DNA of 64,000 nucleotides from Bacilli bacterium (GCA_024408655.1 JAKSUV010000003.1:1-64000), one strand, 5' to 3'. Shown: positions 34,418-44,354, counted from the first letter of the stretch. Numbers and translations are program-made. Notes: a model not told the origin generated them from the letters alone.

Positions 34418-35910
34418 AGCTTTTGATAAAAATTAAATAACGCGTTTAACACTTTAACCATACTTAAAGTATCTAAACAGCAATAATCAAGCATCCCTTG
34501 CCGCACTCGTTGGTATTCTTCGCCCGTCATCTTCACTAACTTCGGGAACATAGTAAGCGCCTCTCCCCCATTATGGACGACTGGTAACTTCTTATAAGCA
34601 AGTTCCATCTCCGGACATAAGGCGGGCATCACGTATTTAATTGAATTAGAATTACCTTGTTTCTCGTGATAGAAGTAACCCTTCTTAAAAGGATCAAGTA
34701 AATCAATCATATGATCAGCGATATTAAGAAGATGTTCACTTAAATCTGGATATTTCTTCGCTAGCATCCGGATAATCCCTTTTTCAGTGGAAGAGTGATA
34801 GGCAATGGAACAAACGTTCATGGGGATATCGTTCACTAACTGTTCCGCAAGTTCCCGGATACAATCAAGTTTCGCACCTAAATATTCTTTATGAATACAT
34901 GTTCCCCCTTGGCTCATCTCAATATGTAAAGAATATTGGAATGGTAGTTGTTCATAGGGTTTGGTGTTATCGTATGGAGGAATGGCTTCGTTCATCGTTT
35001 CAAAATCAAGGTGATATAAAGGATACTTAACACTTTTAAGGAACTTACTAAGCATCGTTTTATCATAAATGACGGGGGTGTGGTTTAAATAAGCATCCAC
35101 CTGCGCTTGTTTACGAGGGCTCTTAAAGGTAATACCCGCTTTGCGTAAGTCCATAAAGGTAATGATGTTATCTTTTTCAATATATTCGTGGGCTTTCTTT
35201 TTGGCTAAGCCGTTAATATAAATGACATTAGGTTTCTCTAAATCATGGTGACAATAATCTAAGAAGTCACAACTTGAGACACAGTGTTTACCATACGCGA
35301 CATCACTACTATTAATGACCCGCCGTAAATCATCTAAATTCGCCGCCACGAGTTTCGCTTCTTCATCAAACGCTTCGTTATGGTTAAGTGAATAAGTAAT
35401 TAATAATTGATATAAATCAATCTCCCCGTGTCGAACATAATCCGGATTAAGGTGAATAATATAACAATGTTTAATGTTTAAGCCGCATCTAGTTAAGACA
35501 TATTTTTGAAAAGCGACGTCAGGATAATATTCTCTTATATGGTTATTAATATCATTACACGCTTTCACTTCATAAATCGCATACCCATCATCTTCTTTTT
35601 TTAAGATATCGACCGCACAAAATAGATCATCGACACTAAAAGAGGCTTCGGCAATCGCGTTGACCCCTTCTTTTAAGAGTTTTTGGGTAATCTCGAGTTG
35701 TAATTTAATATCAACGTTCTTTTCGTTACCTTTCACTTTATAGGTATCCGGAAAGAATTGATGAGCGAAGCGCCCCACTAACATGCCTTCGTCGATTCGT
35801 TTCTTCGCTTGTTCATCAACTTCTTTGGCTTCACTAGGATGATGTAGATAAAACCAAAAAGCTCTTGGACAAGCACAATATTCAACATAATGGGTTTTCG
35901 TGATTAACAT
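34414..35910 (-). CDS. DUF2779 protein: RecB/Cas4-like nuclease domain plus DEDD exonuclease-like domain
   Basis: The N-terminal half resembles RecB/Cas4 nucleases: Cys12 and Cys14, an Asp in CAVDILKK (Asp101), EVK at 114-116, and a C-terminal cysteine group Cys210, Cys214 and Cys220 that could complete an iron-sulfur cluster. The C-terminal half is DUF2779, with LDFETMNEAIPP (Asp302, Glu304) opening a DnaQ-like exonuclease fold, then SIAYHSSTEKGI and DLLDPFK. Such proteins are widespread and uncharacterised; DNA or RNA processing is inferred from the folds. It starts 2 bp after the upstream membrane protein gene. Confidence 0.8.
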   Translation of the reverse strand: MLITKTHYVEYCACPRAFWFYLHHPSEAKEVDEQAKKRIDEGMLVGRFAHQFFPDTYKVKGNEKNVDIKLQLEITQKLLKEGVNAIAEASFSVDDLFCAVDILKKEDDGYAIYEVKACNDINNHIREYYPDVAFQKYVLTRCGLNIKHCYIIHLNPDYVRHGEIDLYQLLITYSLNHNEAFDEEAKLVAANLDDLRRVINSSDVAYGKHCVSSCDFLDYCHHDLEKPNVIYINGLAKKKAHEYIEKDNIITFMDLRKAGITFKSPRKQAQVDAYLNHTPVIYDKTMLSKFLKSVKYPLYHLDFETMNEAIPPYDNTKPYEQLPFQYSLHIEMSQGGTCIHKEYLGAKLDCIRELAEQLVNDIPMNVCSIAYHSSTEKGIIRMLAKKYPDLSEHLLNIADHMIDLLDPFKKGYFYHEKQGNSNSIKYVMPALCPEMELAYKKLPVVHNGGEALTMFPKLVKMTGEEYQRVRQGMLDYCCLDTLSMVKVLNALFNFYQKL

Positions 35911-35912
35911 AG

Positions 35913-36440
35913 TTATTCAACACTCGCGTAGATATCTACTAACGCTTTTACTTTCTTCTCAAATTCGGTAAATGACTTCTTATCCGCATAGCCTAAATTA
36001 ATCTTATGGGTGTTATAGATATCATCCTTAATCACCTTATAGGTTAAATAAACACAATTAGTCCATAAGTTATCTTGTTGAATTTTAACAATATCTTTTA
36101 GACTAAGGCGATACTCTAATGCATGCATATCATAAACCGTTAAGGTTTCTTTCTCTTTATTAAAATAAGCGCAGTCTTTTACAATGATATTGTTTTTCTT
36201 CTTACGCTTAATAGTGAAGATAGCATCAACGGTTAAGATAACAAACAAGATTAGCGCAAATAACACCATATACACCTTATAAATAGTGGATAAGGTCGTA
36301 GTGACCACAATAAACGCCGCACTTAACGCCACAATCGCAAAATCAAAGGTATAAGTTGGTCTTGCTCTTTTTAGTAGAGAAATAACCTCTACTTTACTCT
36401 CTTCTTTCTTGATTGTCTCTTTAGTCTTTTTAGTCGCCAT
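35913..36440 (-). CDS. Two-helix membrane protein, PH-like C-terminal domain
   Basis: I do not recognise the family. A Lys-rich N-terminus (MATKKTKETIKKEESK) precedes two hydrophobic helices near residues 38-58 and 63-83, then a beta-rich cytoplasmic part with LTVYDMHALEYRLSLKDIVKIQQDNL, reminiscent of bacterial PH-type (YdbT/YvcR-like) domains. The ATG at 36440 is preferred; the TTG alternative overlaps the end of the upstream lipoprotein gene. It lies 5 bp from that gene and 2 bp from the DUF2779 gene. Confidence 0.65.
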   Translation of the reverse strand: MATKKTKETIKKEESKVEVISLLKRARPTYTFDFAIVALSAAFIVVTTTLSTIYKVYMVLFALILFVILTVDAIFTIKRKKKNNIIVKDCAYFNKEKETLTVYDMHALEYRLSLKDIVKIQQDNLWTNCVYLTYKVIKDDIYNTHKINLGYADKKSFTEFEKKVKALVDIYASVE

Positions 36441-36445
36441 ATTAA

Positions 36446-39019
36446 TTACCAATCAATACAAATAGGATCATCGCCCATTGGAGACCCGCTATAATAAACA
36501 TGCATATCTCCACCAGATGTCGCATAATCTGAGAAACATAAACTAGTATCGCTAACATCAAAAACTTGCGCATGATAAGTGTCTAAATCTTGCAATATAG
36601 TAGGTTCGTATGTCGGGCCATCCACTGAAACATAATATAATCCACGGAATTCATTAGTATTAACATAGTAATAGATAGAAGCTACTTCATCATCGTTTTT
36701 GTGATACTTAATTGTGAGTGCCTGGGTTGAATGCACTATTATCTCGCTTTGAGGTTCGATTGAACCTAATGGGCATTTAGTTATAGCGCCCCTTGGTGCA
36801 TCCTCTAAAACATCGCAATAATAGATATAACCATTGCCAATATCAAAACAACTAACGGTAGCGCGTTCGCCATCAGGTTTTATCTCTTTGACGCCTTTAC
36901 CTATATCGGTTAAATCGATTGTGTTCATCGTATTTGAACTAATAAAATATAGACCATTGCCAGCAATTCGCAAATTTCTAATGTTACTGCCACCGCTTGG
37001 TAAAAGTGCTTCAGGATTACTTCCATCTAATGCGCAGCGATAGATATTTGTCGCTGGATGATTTTTTGCATAATATAAATAAGTGCCGTCGCTAACTATT
37101 TCACGTGCATCTACATTACATAGTAATGTGGCAGAGCCAAGATTCAAATCGAATGCATAAGTAACATTATCGTTAGGCGAATGATAAATGGTGCTAGCAT
37201 AAAGCGTATCGCCGACAAAGGAATAATTAGCCACCTTGTTTGAGGTTAAACGAGTATTGCGTTGATTTGTTGGATTATAGGAGTGAAGAGCACCGTCATC
37301 ATAAGCATCGATATAATAAACAATGTCATTATAAATACTTACTTGACCAAAATATTTAGTAGTAAGTTCCACTGGTTGCGGGTCAAAATCCGCTAATAAA
37401 TCATCCGGATTCTTGCCATCGAGGTCGCAACGGATTAATTGCTCATCATCGTAATAATATAGATAAGTACCATCCGAGGTTAAAGAAGATAGAGTCGCGC
37501 TAGTAGTGGCAATGACCTCGCTATCATCTCCACTTGTAATATCCACTTTATGGATAGAAGAACCATAGATTAATGACTCATCTGCGGCAACATAATACAA
37601 GTCATTATTAACTAAAGAGAAATCAACACCAACAGCGTCAACAAGCTCATTAAAACTTGATGAAGCAATAGTGTATTGATAGATACCATCTTCGCCGGTG
37701 TAATAAAGCGCACCATCTAGATGAGATAAATTTTTAATCTTTACATCCTTACCGCCGTTTTGGATATGGATAGCTTCTTGACCCTCCCTATCTTTATTGA
37801 TATAAGAAAGGACTTTATCCGCCCCGCTAGCAAAATAAATATTATCGTCCACTAGTTGAAGGAAATAAGCATTACCTTGATATAAACATGTTTCGTCTGC
37901 TTCATCATCCGCTAAACTTAGTTTATAAATACCAGATTGATCCTTAACTGGACTATTAACCGCATAGTAATAACAAGCTCCATCGGTTTGAAGATAGCGG
38001 CAGTCTCTTGATAATTCATTTAGCGCTTCAAATTTCCCGTTATCATACTTAGCGTATTTAATCGCCGGAAGAAGACTTGAATTATCAATATAAGCTACTT
38101 CATCTATATCGACGCCATTACCTGTTGAGACAATATCAATCGCATTATCGTTACTAACTTTAACTATGCCATTTGAATCATCTCTAATAGCGTATAACCG
38201 GTTATGATCTTTCACGTTTTGGAAATAAAGGGTGTCACCACAACGATAGATATTACGTTTCACCTCGCTATTTTCGATGGTCAATGTTGCTTCAAGTTCT
38301 AAAGTCTCGTAATTCCTTTTTTCGATTGTTGCCTTAATTTTATACTCACCAACCTCAGTGAAAGTATTGCCTGGACTATAAGTTATATTTAATTTGTCAA
38401 TCCCAGATTCGTCCTTAACTTCAATCTTATGTGGATTGCCATCGTAAGCGACTGTTTTGCTTTCAAATGTAACACCGCTTATTTGACCTGGCGAGATAGT
38501 GAGTTTAACGGCTTTATAATAACGTTTATATCCAGCCGCATTAACTTCAAGAGCGATGTAATACTCACCTGCGTCAACAAATGTAGGCGGCGTCTTCTCT
38601 CGATAATTTGCTGAAGGAATAGAATAATTATATTCGGCGCCTTCTGGAATCCCAGTTGCTTCAATGGTGTGTTTATTACCATCATAGGTAACTTCGTCGT
38701 CTTCAAAAGTGATTATTTTATCAAGACTGCCTTCTTTAATGGTTAAAGTCGCCGTCTTAGCGTAGTCATTATAACCATCCGCGGTTACTTTAATTGATAT
38801 TGGGTATTCACCAACGGAAGTAAAATGGCTCTCACCAACATAATCATAATGAGCAAAACTTGGGACACCTTTAGGTGCAATGGTGTGTTCTTTGCCATCA
38901 AAATCTACTTGGGTGTCATTAAATTCAATGCCCGTAAAGTCTTTCTTACCATTAGGCCCACAAGAAATAAGCGCAAAGATGCTCGCACATGATAATAACG
39001 CTAGTCTATATGCCTTCAT
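36446..39019 (-). CDS. Lipoprotein with MBG-type Ig repeats and DUF5050-like beta-propeller
   Basis: The lipobox ALISC gives Cys20. Residues about 28-250 contain three Ig-like repeats with the pattern V.(Y/F)DG..H.I...G.P....Y.Y followed by F...GEY.I...V...GY.....A.LTI, as in MBG domains. From about 255 to the end, at least ten repeats with LYY, IYY or LYYV and DG motifs (for example GTYLYYYDDEQLIRCDLDGKNP) form a DUF5050/TolB-like propeller. It is probably a surface binding protein. The promoter region is shared with the divergent hydrolase gene at 39133, with TATAAT at 39047-39052 on this strand. Confidence 0.82.
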   Translation of the reverse strand: MKAYRLALLSCASIFALISCGPNGKKDFTGIEFNDTQVDFDGKEHTIAPKGVPSFAHYDYVGESHFTSVGEYPISIKVTADGYNDYAKTATLTIKEGSLDKIITFEDDEVTYDGNKHTIEATGIPEGAEYNYSIPSANYREKTPPTFVDAGEYYIALEVNAAGYKRYYKAVKLTISPGQISGVTFESKTVAYDGNPHKIEVKDESGIDKLNITYSPGNTFTEVGEYKIKATIEKRNYETLELEATLTIENSEVKRNIYRCGDTLYFQNVKDHNRLYAIRDDSNGIVKVSNDNAIDIVSTGNGVDIDEVAYIDNSSLLPAIKYAKYDNGKFEALNELSRDCRYLQTDGACYYYAVNSPVKDQSGIYKLSLADDEADETCLYQGNAYFLQLVDDNIYFASGADKVLSYINKDREGQEAIHIQNGGKDVKIKNLSHLDGALYYTGEDGIYQYTIASSSFNELVDAVGVDFSLVNNDLYYVAADESLIYGSSIHKVDITSGDDSEVIATTSATLSSLTSDGTYLYYYDDEQLIRCDLDGKNPDDLLADFDPQPVELTTKYFGQVSIYNDIVYYIDAYDDGALHSYNPTNQRNTRLTSNKVANYSFVGDTLYASTIYHSPNDNVTYAFDLNLGSATLLCNVDAREIVSDGTYLYYAKNHPATNIYRCALDGSNPEALLPSGGSNIRNLRIAGNGLYFISSNTMNTIDLTDIGKGVKEIKPDGERATVSCFDIGNGYIYYCDVLEDAPRGAITKCPLGSIEPQSEIIVHSTQALTIKYHKNDDEVASIYYYVNTNEFRGLYYVSVDGPTYEPTILQDLDTYHAQVFDVSDTSLCFSDYATSGGDMHVYYSGSPMGDDPICIDW

Positions 39020-39085
39020 ACCTACCCTATATATCTAACTATATATATTATATATAAATGCCTTATAAAACTAAAATAGCATCTT

Positions 39086-39094
39086 TGCTATAAT
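39086..39094 (+). promoter_or_regulatory. Extended -10 promoter of the amide-hydrolase lipoprotein
   Basis: TGCTATAAT is a perfect extended -10 element, 38 nt before the ATG. The leader carries AAAAGGAG. No convincing -35 is present, as expected for an extended -10 promoter. Confidence 0.6.
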
Positions 39095-39132
39095 ATAAGC
39101 GTGTTAATTATATTAAAAGGAGAACACTATTT

Positions 39133-40497
39133 ATGAAGAAAAGTCGTCCATTTTTATTAATGCTCACCGTCCCCATGTTATTTGCGGGCCTAACTAGCTG
39201 TGCGAAAAAGGGTGTAGAGCATGGTGAATTTGTTAAGAGTTTAGATGGTGGCATTGGTCTTGATTATCTATACGAAGTTACTTATAACAACTATGATTGG
39301 GATGATGTTACTAATTGGATGAATGGTCCAAAACATAAAAGTGATAACCAGGGTGCATTCGGTTGTTCAAGCGTCCATCTTGGTAACTTCTATGGTCGGA
39401 GTTTTGATTTCTGCGCCACAGATATGTGTGAATTCTTGGTAAGAACCAATCGTGAGAATAGTCACTACGCGAGTATTGGTATTTCTATCGCAGACTGCAA
39501 AACTAATGAAAAAGCGGTTAAAGAGAAAACGCTTGATGACAAGATGATTCCGTTTGCGATGGTTGATGGGATTAACGAGAACGGGGTTGTGTGTAACACC
39601 AACGTCGTTCCAGCAAAAGATTTACCCGCTCATCCAGGAATTGAAGAGGGTCACTACAATACGCGTGGAACTAATCCTGGTAAAAAGGATTTGTTCTATC
39701 AATTTATTCCCCGCTTTATCCTAGATAACGCCAAAAGTGCTAAACACGCGGTTGAATTATTAAAAGAACGTAATATTACCGCGGTTAATAGTAAAGGCGA
39801 AGTCTGCGACATGTTTGGTGTAAGTAACATGGGCTATGAACTCCATTGTATGGTCGCGGATAAAGATGACACTTACATCCTTGAATTTGTTGATGATCAA
39901 ATGAGCGTTATTCGTGGTCATGTTATGACTAACTATTATCTATCTGAGACCACTCCTAGCGGAGCGGGGCTCGAAAGATACCAGATTTTGTATGAACAAA
40001 AGAATTACGTTACTGGTAAAGATATTGAAGTCAACGACATTGACGGAATGAAAGAATTAATTCAATGCGTTCAATATTCGCCTAATTATAATCCAAATTG
40101 GATAAGTAACGCTGATTGCGCAATGTGGCCAACCGAGTTTTCAGGTTGTGAAGTAGTTGATGAAGGAAGCGTAGAAAAACTTACATTCTATAACGCATAC
40201 GACTGGTGCCATAAATATTGGACAACAAAAATACTCGGGAGTGACCCTAGTAAATCTTTATCAGAACAACTTGATGGCGTTTATACCACAATCCAAAGCT
40301 ACTTAAAAGTGCCCAGCGGAAGCGAAGGGCGCCCAGATAAACCTGGAGGAGCTGTCCCTTGGATCTCCACTCACGCTGAAGCGTATGATATCGAAAACAG
40401 AACCTTGTATTTAGTGACACAAGAACAAACTATTAAGGGTGGCGAAAAAGACGGTCAATACGATTTTAAAGAAGTTAAGCTCTTTGAAGAAGAGTAA
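39133..40497 (+). CDS. Lipoprotein of the linear amide C-N (choloylglycine-type) hydrolase family
   Basis: The lipobox GLTSC gives Cys23. The Ntn-hydrolase core follows: FGCSSVHLGNFYGRSFDF places the probable nucleophile at Cys78 and the conserved Arg soon after; VDGINENGVVCNTN near 144-157 and NMGYELHCMVADKDDTYILEF match the substrate and Asn regions. The family includes bile-salt hydrolases, penicillin V acylases and N-acyl amino-acid hydrolases. The nucleophile must become N-terminal, which requires cleavage between residues 77 and 78 and would free the enzyme from its lipid anchor. Substrate cannot be decided; bile-salt activity is only a family possibility. Confidence 0.82.
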   Translation: MKKSRPFLLMLTVPMLFAGLTSCAKKGVEHGEFVKSLDGGIGLDYLYEVTYNNYDWDDVTNWMNGPKHKSDNQGAFGCSSVHLGNFYGRSFDFCATDMCEFLVRTNRENSHYASIGISIADCKTNEKAVKEKTLDDKMIPFAMVDGINENGVVCNTNVVPAKDLPAHPGIEEGHYNTRGTNPGKKDLFYQFIPRFILDNAKSAKHAVELLKERNITAVNSKGEVCDMFGVSNMGYELHCMVADKDDTYILEFVDDQMSVIRGHVMTNYYLSETTPSGAGLERYQILYEQKNYVTGKDIEVNDIDGMKELIQCVQYSPNYNPNWISNADCAMWPTEFSGCEVVDEGSVEKLTFYNAYDWCHKYWTTKILGSDPSKSLSEQLDGVYTTIQSYLKVPSGSEGRPDKPGGAVPWISTHAEAYDIENRTLYLVTQEQTIKGGEKDGQYDFKEVKLFEEE

Positions 40498-40506
40498 CTT
40501 TTAAAA

Positions 40507-41199
40507 CTATTCGCTCCATTTTTTGATATACGCTTCCATATTTGGTGTGTTTTTGTAATATTCTTCCTCACCAAATATTTTGCAGAAATATCTCTTACCC
40601 TGGGTAATAGCCTTTTGCATTCGAAAGTTACCTTTTAAGATAACTTCTGCCCATATTAAGATACTAGCGTAATACCAAGCCTGTTCCTCTTTTGGAGCGT
40701 TAAAGCGATCAAATAGCTTATCACCTAAATGGGGATATTCTAAGTACATATCTTGTAAATTACAAATAGCGTCCGCGACTTTAACGGTCCAAATGTTATA
40801 CCAAGGAATAAGATCTTGGCCTTCGCCCATAAAGTTTCTAATGTTCGCGTAATAGTCAATGAAAGCTTCACGGGCCTTCCGCCAGCCTAATTTCTTATCA
40901 AGAGTTAAGGCTAATACAATATCCGCGGTATCGCGTCCTAACTTCCGTTCGATTAACTCATAGCTCGCATCAGTATCTTCTAGTAGGTCATGACAGATAC
41001 CCGCCATCCGACAGATTACGCTTTGCCTATAATAACTTAATAGTGACTGAACCTTAACTAAATGCGTTAAGTATAATTGCTCCCCGCCTTTTCTTTTTTG
41101 ATCTTTGTGCATCGTGCACGCTAGATCAATGGCCTGCGAAAGATAGATAATTTTGTCCTCTTCGCTCATTGGCTCTTGTTTGAATCGATTGATGTACAT
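40507..41199 (-). CDS. HD-domain phosphohydrolase (SpoT-like HD fold)
   Basis: Metal-binding positions typical of the RelA/SpoT-type HD domain are visible: His31, YLTH with His46, GICHDLLEDT with His70-Asp71 and the following Glu-Asp, and VKVADAICNLQDM with a later Asp. There is no synthetase or TGS domain, so it is like small alarmone hydrolases, or an HD nucleotidase. It has 230 residues with AGGAGG 9 nt before the ATG. It is divergent from the HTH gene at 41290. Confidence 0.78.
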   Translation of the reverse strand: MYINRFKQEPMSEEDKIIYLSQAIDLACTMHKDQKRKGGEQLYLTHLVKVQSLLSYYRQSVICRMAGICHDLLEDTDASYELIERKLGRDTADIVLALTLDKKLGWRKAREAFIDYYANIRNFMGEGQDLIPWYNIWTVKVADAICNLQDMYLEYPHLGDKLFDRFNAPKEEQAWYYASILIWAEVILKGNFRMQKAITQGKRYFCKIFGEEEYYKNTPNMEAYIKKWSE

Positions 41200-41289
41200 A
41201 ACTTATTTCCTCCTATCGACACTTATACTTTAAGCGATTATTACTGTTATTCGGTCAACTACAAGGTGACAATGATAAAATAGTGGTGT

Positions 41290-41673
41290 ATGGAAAGCTT
41301 TACATCATTTTGTAAACGCAATAAAGTGAGTCAAGATCGTAGTAGCGATTTCTTAACTTATTTCTATCAATTAATGAAAGCAAAGGATATTAAACCCGTT
41401 GATATCTATAAACCAATGAATATGTCTCGTCAGACTTATTCAAAGATTATCTCTAAACAAATGGAACCATCACTTACGAACGCGGTTAAACTAGCGATTG
41501 GCTTAAAATGCTCGAATTTAGAGTGTAAGACGCTTTTAAAGAAGTTAGGCTATACTTTATCAAGCTCCTCCACTTTCGCTCTAGTAATTCGTTATTGTCT
41601 AGAGAATAAGATATATAGCTACTTTAAGATTAATGAACTACTAGTGGATAATCATTGCCCTACGTTAGATTGA
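41290..41673 (+). CDS. XRE-type helix-turn-helix protein
   Basis: Residues about 21-75 fit a Cro/C1-type helix-turn-helix: FLTYFYQLMKAKDIKPVDIYKPMNMSRQTYSKIISKQ...PSLTNAVKLAIGLKC. The remaining 50 residues (TLLKKLGYTLSSSSTFALVI...) match the common C-terminal part of short HTH proteins beside DUF262-type or HD genes. Its -10 (TGATAAAAT) ends 8 nt from the ATG, with no clear ribosome site. It probably regulates a neighbour or itself. Confidence 0.75.
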   Translation: MESFTSFCKRNKVSQDRSSDFLTYFYQLMKAKDIKPVDIYKPMNMSRQTYSKIISKQMEPSLTNAVKLAIGLKCSNLECKTLLKKLGYTLSSSSTFALVIRYCLENKIYSYFKINELLVDNHCPTLD

Positions 41674-41683
41674 AAAAATATTT

Positions 41684-42400
41684 TTAAATGTACTTCTTAT
41701 ATTGCTTAATTAGGGAATGAGTTTTGTATAGGATAATGATAGATATGGCCGACATTACTACGCCAGCTACTGCCATAATAAGAATCGCCACCGCCGCTTC
41801 TAAATTACTACCAAGTTTTTCTGGATTAAGCATAATAACAATGCCAACAATCATTAAAATGAGTCCTATCACAAAGAACGAAATGCATACTATTTTTTTC
41901 TTTTTAAATTTCGCAATCTGCTTTCTGCAATACTCGGCATACTTTTTATCTTCTTCTTTTTGCTTGTGAACCATCTCGGCTTCTTCTCTTTGTTTTTTAG
42001 CATAGTAAGATCTCCTTTGACTAGGAGTCATAGCAGCAATCCTGTTTTCTTCTTCAAGTTTCGCTCGTTCATATCTTAACCTGTCGGCTTCTAATTCCAT
42101 TTGCCGTTGTTTTTCTAAGAGAGCGGCCTGGGCTTTTTCATTTTCTTTTTTTAAACGCTTTTGTTCTTCTTTCATCTGAAGTTCTGATAAAATAGCCTGT
42201 GCTTGCCCACATAAATTAAAATGGCTACAACCATAATGTCCAGCACGCGTTTCACGTTCATTTTTTGTACAAATGCCATCAACATCAACTTCTATGGATT
42301 TACTTCCCCAACCATCCTTATTTCTTTTGGCGCCAGTGTAGTATTCACACAAACCACAAGTTTTACTTTTAAGGTCTGAATCATAATAAGTTTTAGTCAT
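41684..42400 (-). CDS. Cys-rich, coiled-coil protein with two C-terminal membrane helices
   Basis: I do not recognise this family. Residues 15-70 contain a probable zinc ribbon (CGLCEYY near 16-22, GICTKNE near 44-50, YGCSHF and LCG). Residues about 75-165 are a highly charged helix rich in Glu, Lys and Gln, probably a coiled coil. Two hydrophobic helices near 172-192 and 203-225 follow, ending in a basic tail. The ATG at 42400 was chosen; AGGAGG lies 11 nt upstream, and a TTG 3 nt earlier is an alternative. It is the first gene at the border of the defence island. Confidence 0.6.
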   Translation of the reverse strand: MTKTYYDSDLKSKTCGLCEYYTGAKRNKDGWGSKSIEVDVDGICTKNERETRAGHYGCSHFNLCGQAQAILSELQMKEEQKRLKKENEKAQAALLEKQRQMELEADRLRYERAKLEEENRIAAMTPSQRRSYYAKKQREEAEMVHKQKEEDKKYAEYCRKQIAKFKKKKIVCISFFVIGLILMIVGIVIMLNPEKLGSNLEAAVAILIMAVAGVVMSAISIIILYKTHSLIKQYKKYI

Positions 42401-42440
42401 CAAACAAGGCACCTCCTAAATTGTATGCTTTAAAATTAAA

Positions 42441-44354
42441 CTATTTTATCTGCAATGACTTACACTTAAAGAAATATTTGACTAATTTTTCGCCGCGTTT
42501 CGACATTTCGTTGTAAGTCGATACATTTGTATCATCTCCAAGATAAGTGGCATTGTTTCTCCTTACTATATTAATGTGACCAGTAAGTATTCTTAAATTA
42601 CCAATGCAATTAATGGTTAAATTTTTAAAAGTTTGATATGACATCCCATTTTTTATATCAATTCCATTTATATTTTCTGGAAAATCTGAACCGGGTAATA
42701 ACTTTAAATATTCATGCCCGAACGTTCCGGTTATAACACGATACTTTAGTAAAGAATCTTCTTTTGGGTCTTGAACCATGATGTGATCTATATGTAAAGT
42801 ATTAGATTTATATTGTCGCAAATAAACAACAGCCATGTCATAGTCAACTTCAGAAATAGAATAAATATCATCGCCTTCTCTCACCGGAGAATCAGATTTA
42901 ATATCAATCGAACTAATTAATGACAAAACAGGAAAAGCGATAGGCTTACCATATAATTCCGATTTTTGTAATGAGGACATGCAAGAATCGAGCGTGATAG
43001 ATTTGCTAGACAACGACTCTTTAAATTTACTAATGATTGCCGCGACGTCAATAGTTCCGCTGTTTCTAATATCTTCACATATATCAGAAAAAACTTTAAT
43101 AGAAGACTTACTATCTTGATTCATGATTGATTTGAACATCAGCATATATAAAGTAGAAACTTTCCAAACCTTTATAACATCACTCTTGCTAATTCGTTGC
43201 TCTTTTAAATGACAAAAACATCTAAAAAGCAAAGCTTTTGGGTGTTCATAATTTAAAATAGTAAATATACGGTGATATGTTTCAAATTCATTAGTTCCGA
43301 TTATTGCTTTTGCTTTTTCTAATTTAATAAGCTGCTGATAGCATGGTAACCACCTTTCAAGCTCGTCTAACAACTTTTTAACGGCGTCAGTTTCACTACT
43401 TAAATTAAATTTTTCTTTTATTAAATCTATCAAAGATGTAGTAAAAGTTTTGAGATTGGACACTTGCTTTATATAAGACCGAATGTAAACAAGTAAATAA
43501 TCATCTAAATTATCATCAGTTCCTTGTATTAGCGCTGACCAGCGGTTTAACATTGCGTCATAAGAATTTTCATCTATGCATTTAAAGACATACGTCTTAA
43601 TCAAATCGATATCATCTAGACGCTTGAATTTTGAATTAATTGATTCAAACATCTCAAAAATTTTCTTTGTAGGGAAATCGGTTTTAATCCCTATCATTGA
43701 AATTTGGTTAAGTAGGAAATTCAAATACATCTGCGGCTCATTTTGCGAGATTGCCTTTTCAGTAAATAATTTTTTCTCATAAAAATTATAAATAGTAATT
43801 AAGTTGTCTTTTATTCGCTCTTCTGCGTTAGATGTACAATCATGGTCACTAACAAATGTTAAAAGTTTTTTAGGCTCGTCAAAAGCCTGATTAAAAATAT
43901 TAGCAAAAAAAGCCTTATCCAAGCTATTTAACTCCAAAAATTTAAGAGTTCGGTTGCGTCTTTGGCCGTCGTTTTTCCATAGCAATGTATTTTCCAACAA
44001 CGAAAACTGCGAATTATAGTCGTCAATTTTATGTTTTTTTGACAATGCATGTAAACAAAGAAACATTATCGCATAGGTTGTTATGCGTTGTTGTCCATCA
44101 ATTACATAATTACAAATTTTTCCACCGGGGAATGTACATTTATAATTATAATAATAGGTTCCTGTATAATACATTTCTGTATGATTATTTTTATATTTTA
44201 GATAGGCGCCGAAAATGTCATCTAATAAAGTTTGTACATGCTCAGAGCTTTTCCAAGAATAAGGACGCTGATAGGCCGGCACTTCATATGCATAATCTAA
44301 AATTGAAGATAGATTAAAAGTGTGCGGTTCAAAAATGTTGTGTTCGTTCGGCAT
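42441..44354 (-). CDS. GmrSD-like DUF262/DUF1524 protein (type IV restriction)
   Basis: The N-terminal DUF262 (ParB-like/GmrS) part has VPAYQRPYSWKSSEH at 25-39 and VIDGQQRITT at 84-93, the nucleotide-hydrolysing motif. The C-terminal DUF1524 (HNH, GmrD) part contains LHIDHIMVQDP near 520-530 with the catalytic His-Asp-His pattern, then NLTINCIGNLRILTGHINIVRRNN, where family members usually show an Asn. Fused GmrSD enzymes cut DNA with modified cytosines. It has 637 residues with AGGAG 6 nt before the ATG. It is divergent from the DUF3578-DUF3883 gene and probably acts against phage. Confidence 0.85.
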   Translation of the reverse strand: MPNEHNIFEPHTFNLSSILDYAYEVPAYQRPYSWKSSEHVQTLLDDIFGAYLKYKNNHTEMYYTGTYYYNYKCTFPGGKICNYVIDGQQRITTYAIMFLCLHALSKKHKIDDYNSQFSLLENTLLWKNDGQRRNRTLKFLELNSLDKAFFANIFNQAFDEPKKLLTFVSDHDCTSNAEERIKDNLITIYNFYEKKLFTEKAISQNEPQMYLNFLLNQISMIGIKTDFPTKKIFEMFESINSKFKRLDDIDLIKTYVFKCIDENSYDAMLNRWSALIQGTDDNLDDYLLVYIRSYIKQVSNLKTFTTSLIDLIKEKFNLSSETDAVKKLLDELERWLPCYQQLIKLEKAKAIIGTNEFETYHRIFTILNYEHPKALLFRCFCHLKEQRISKSDVIKVWKVSTLYMLMFKSIMNQDSKSSIKVFSDICEDIRNSGTIDVAAIISKFKESLSSKSITLDSCMSSLQKSELYGKPIAFPVLSLISSIDIKSDSPVREGDDIYSISEVDYDMAVVYLRQYKSNTLHIDHIMVQDPKEDSLLKYRVITGTFGHEYLKLLPGSDFPENINGIDIKNGMSYQTFKNLTINCIGNLRILTGHINIVRRNNATYLGDDTNVSTYNEMSKRGEKLVKYFFKCKSLQIK

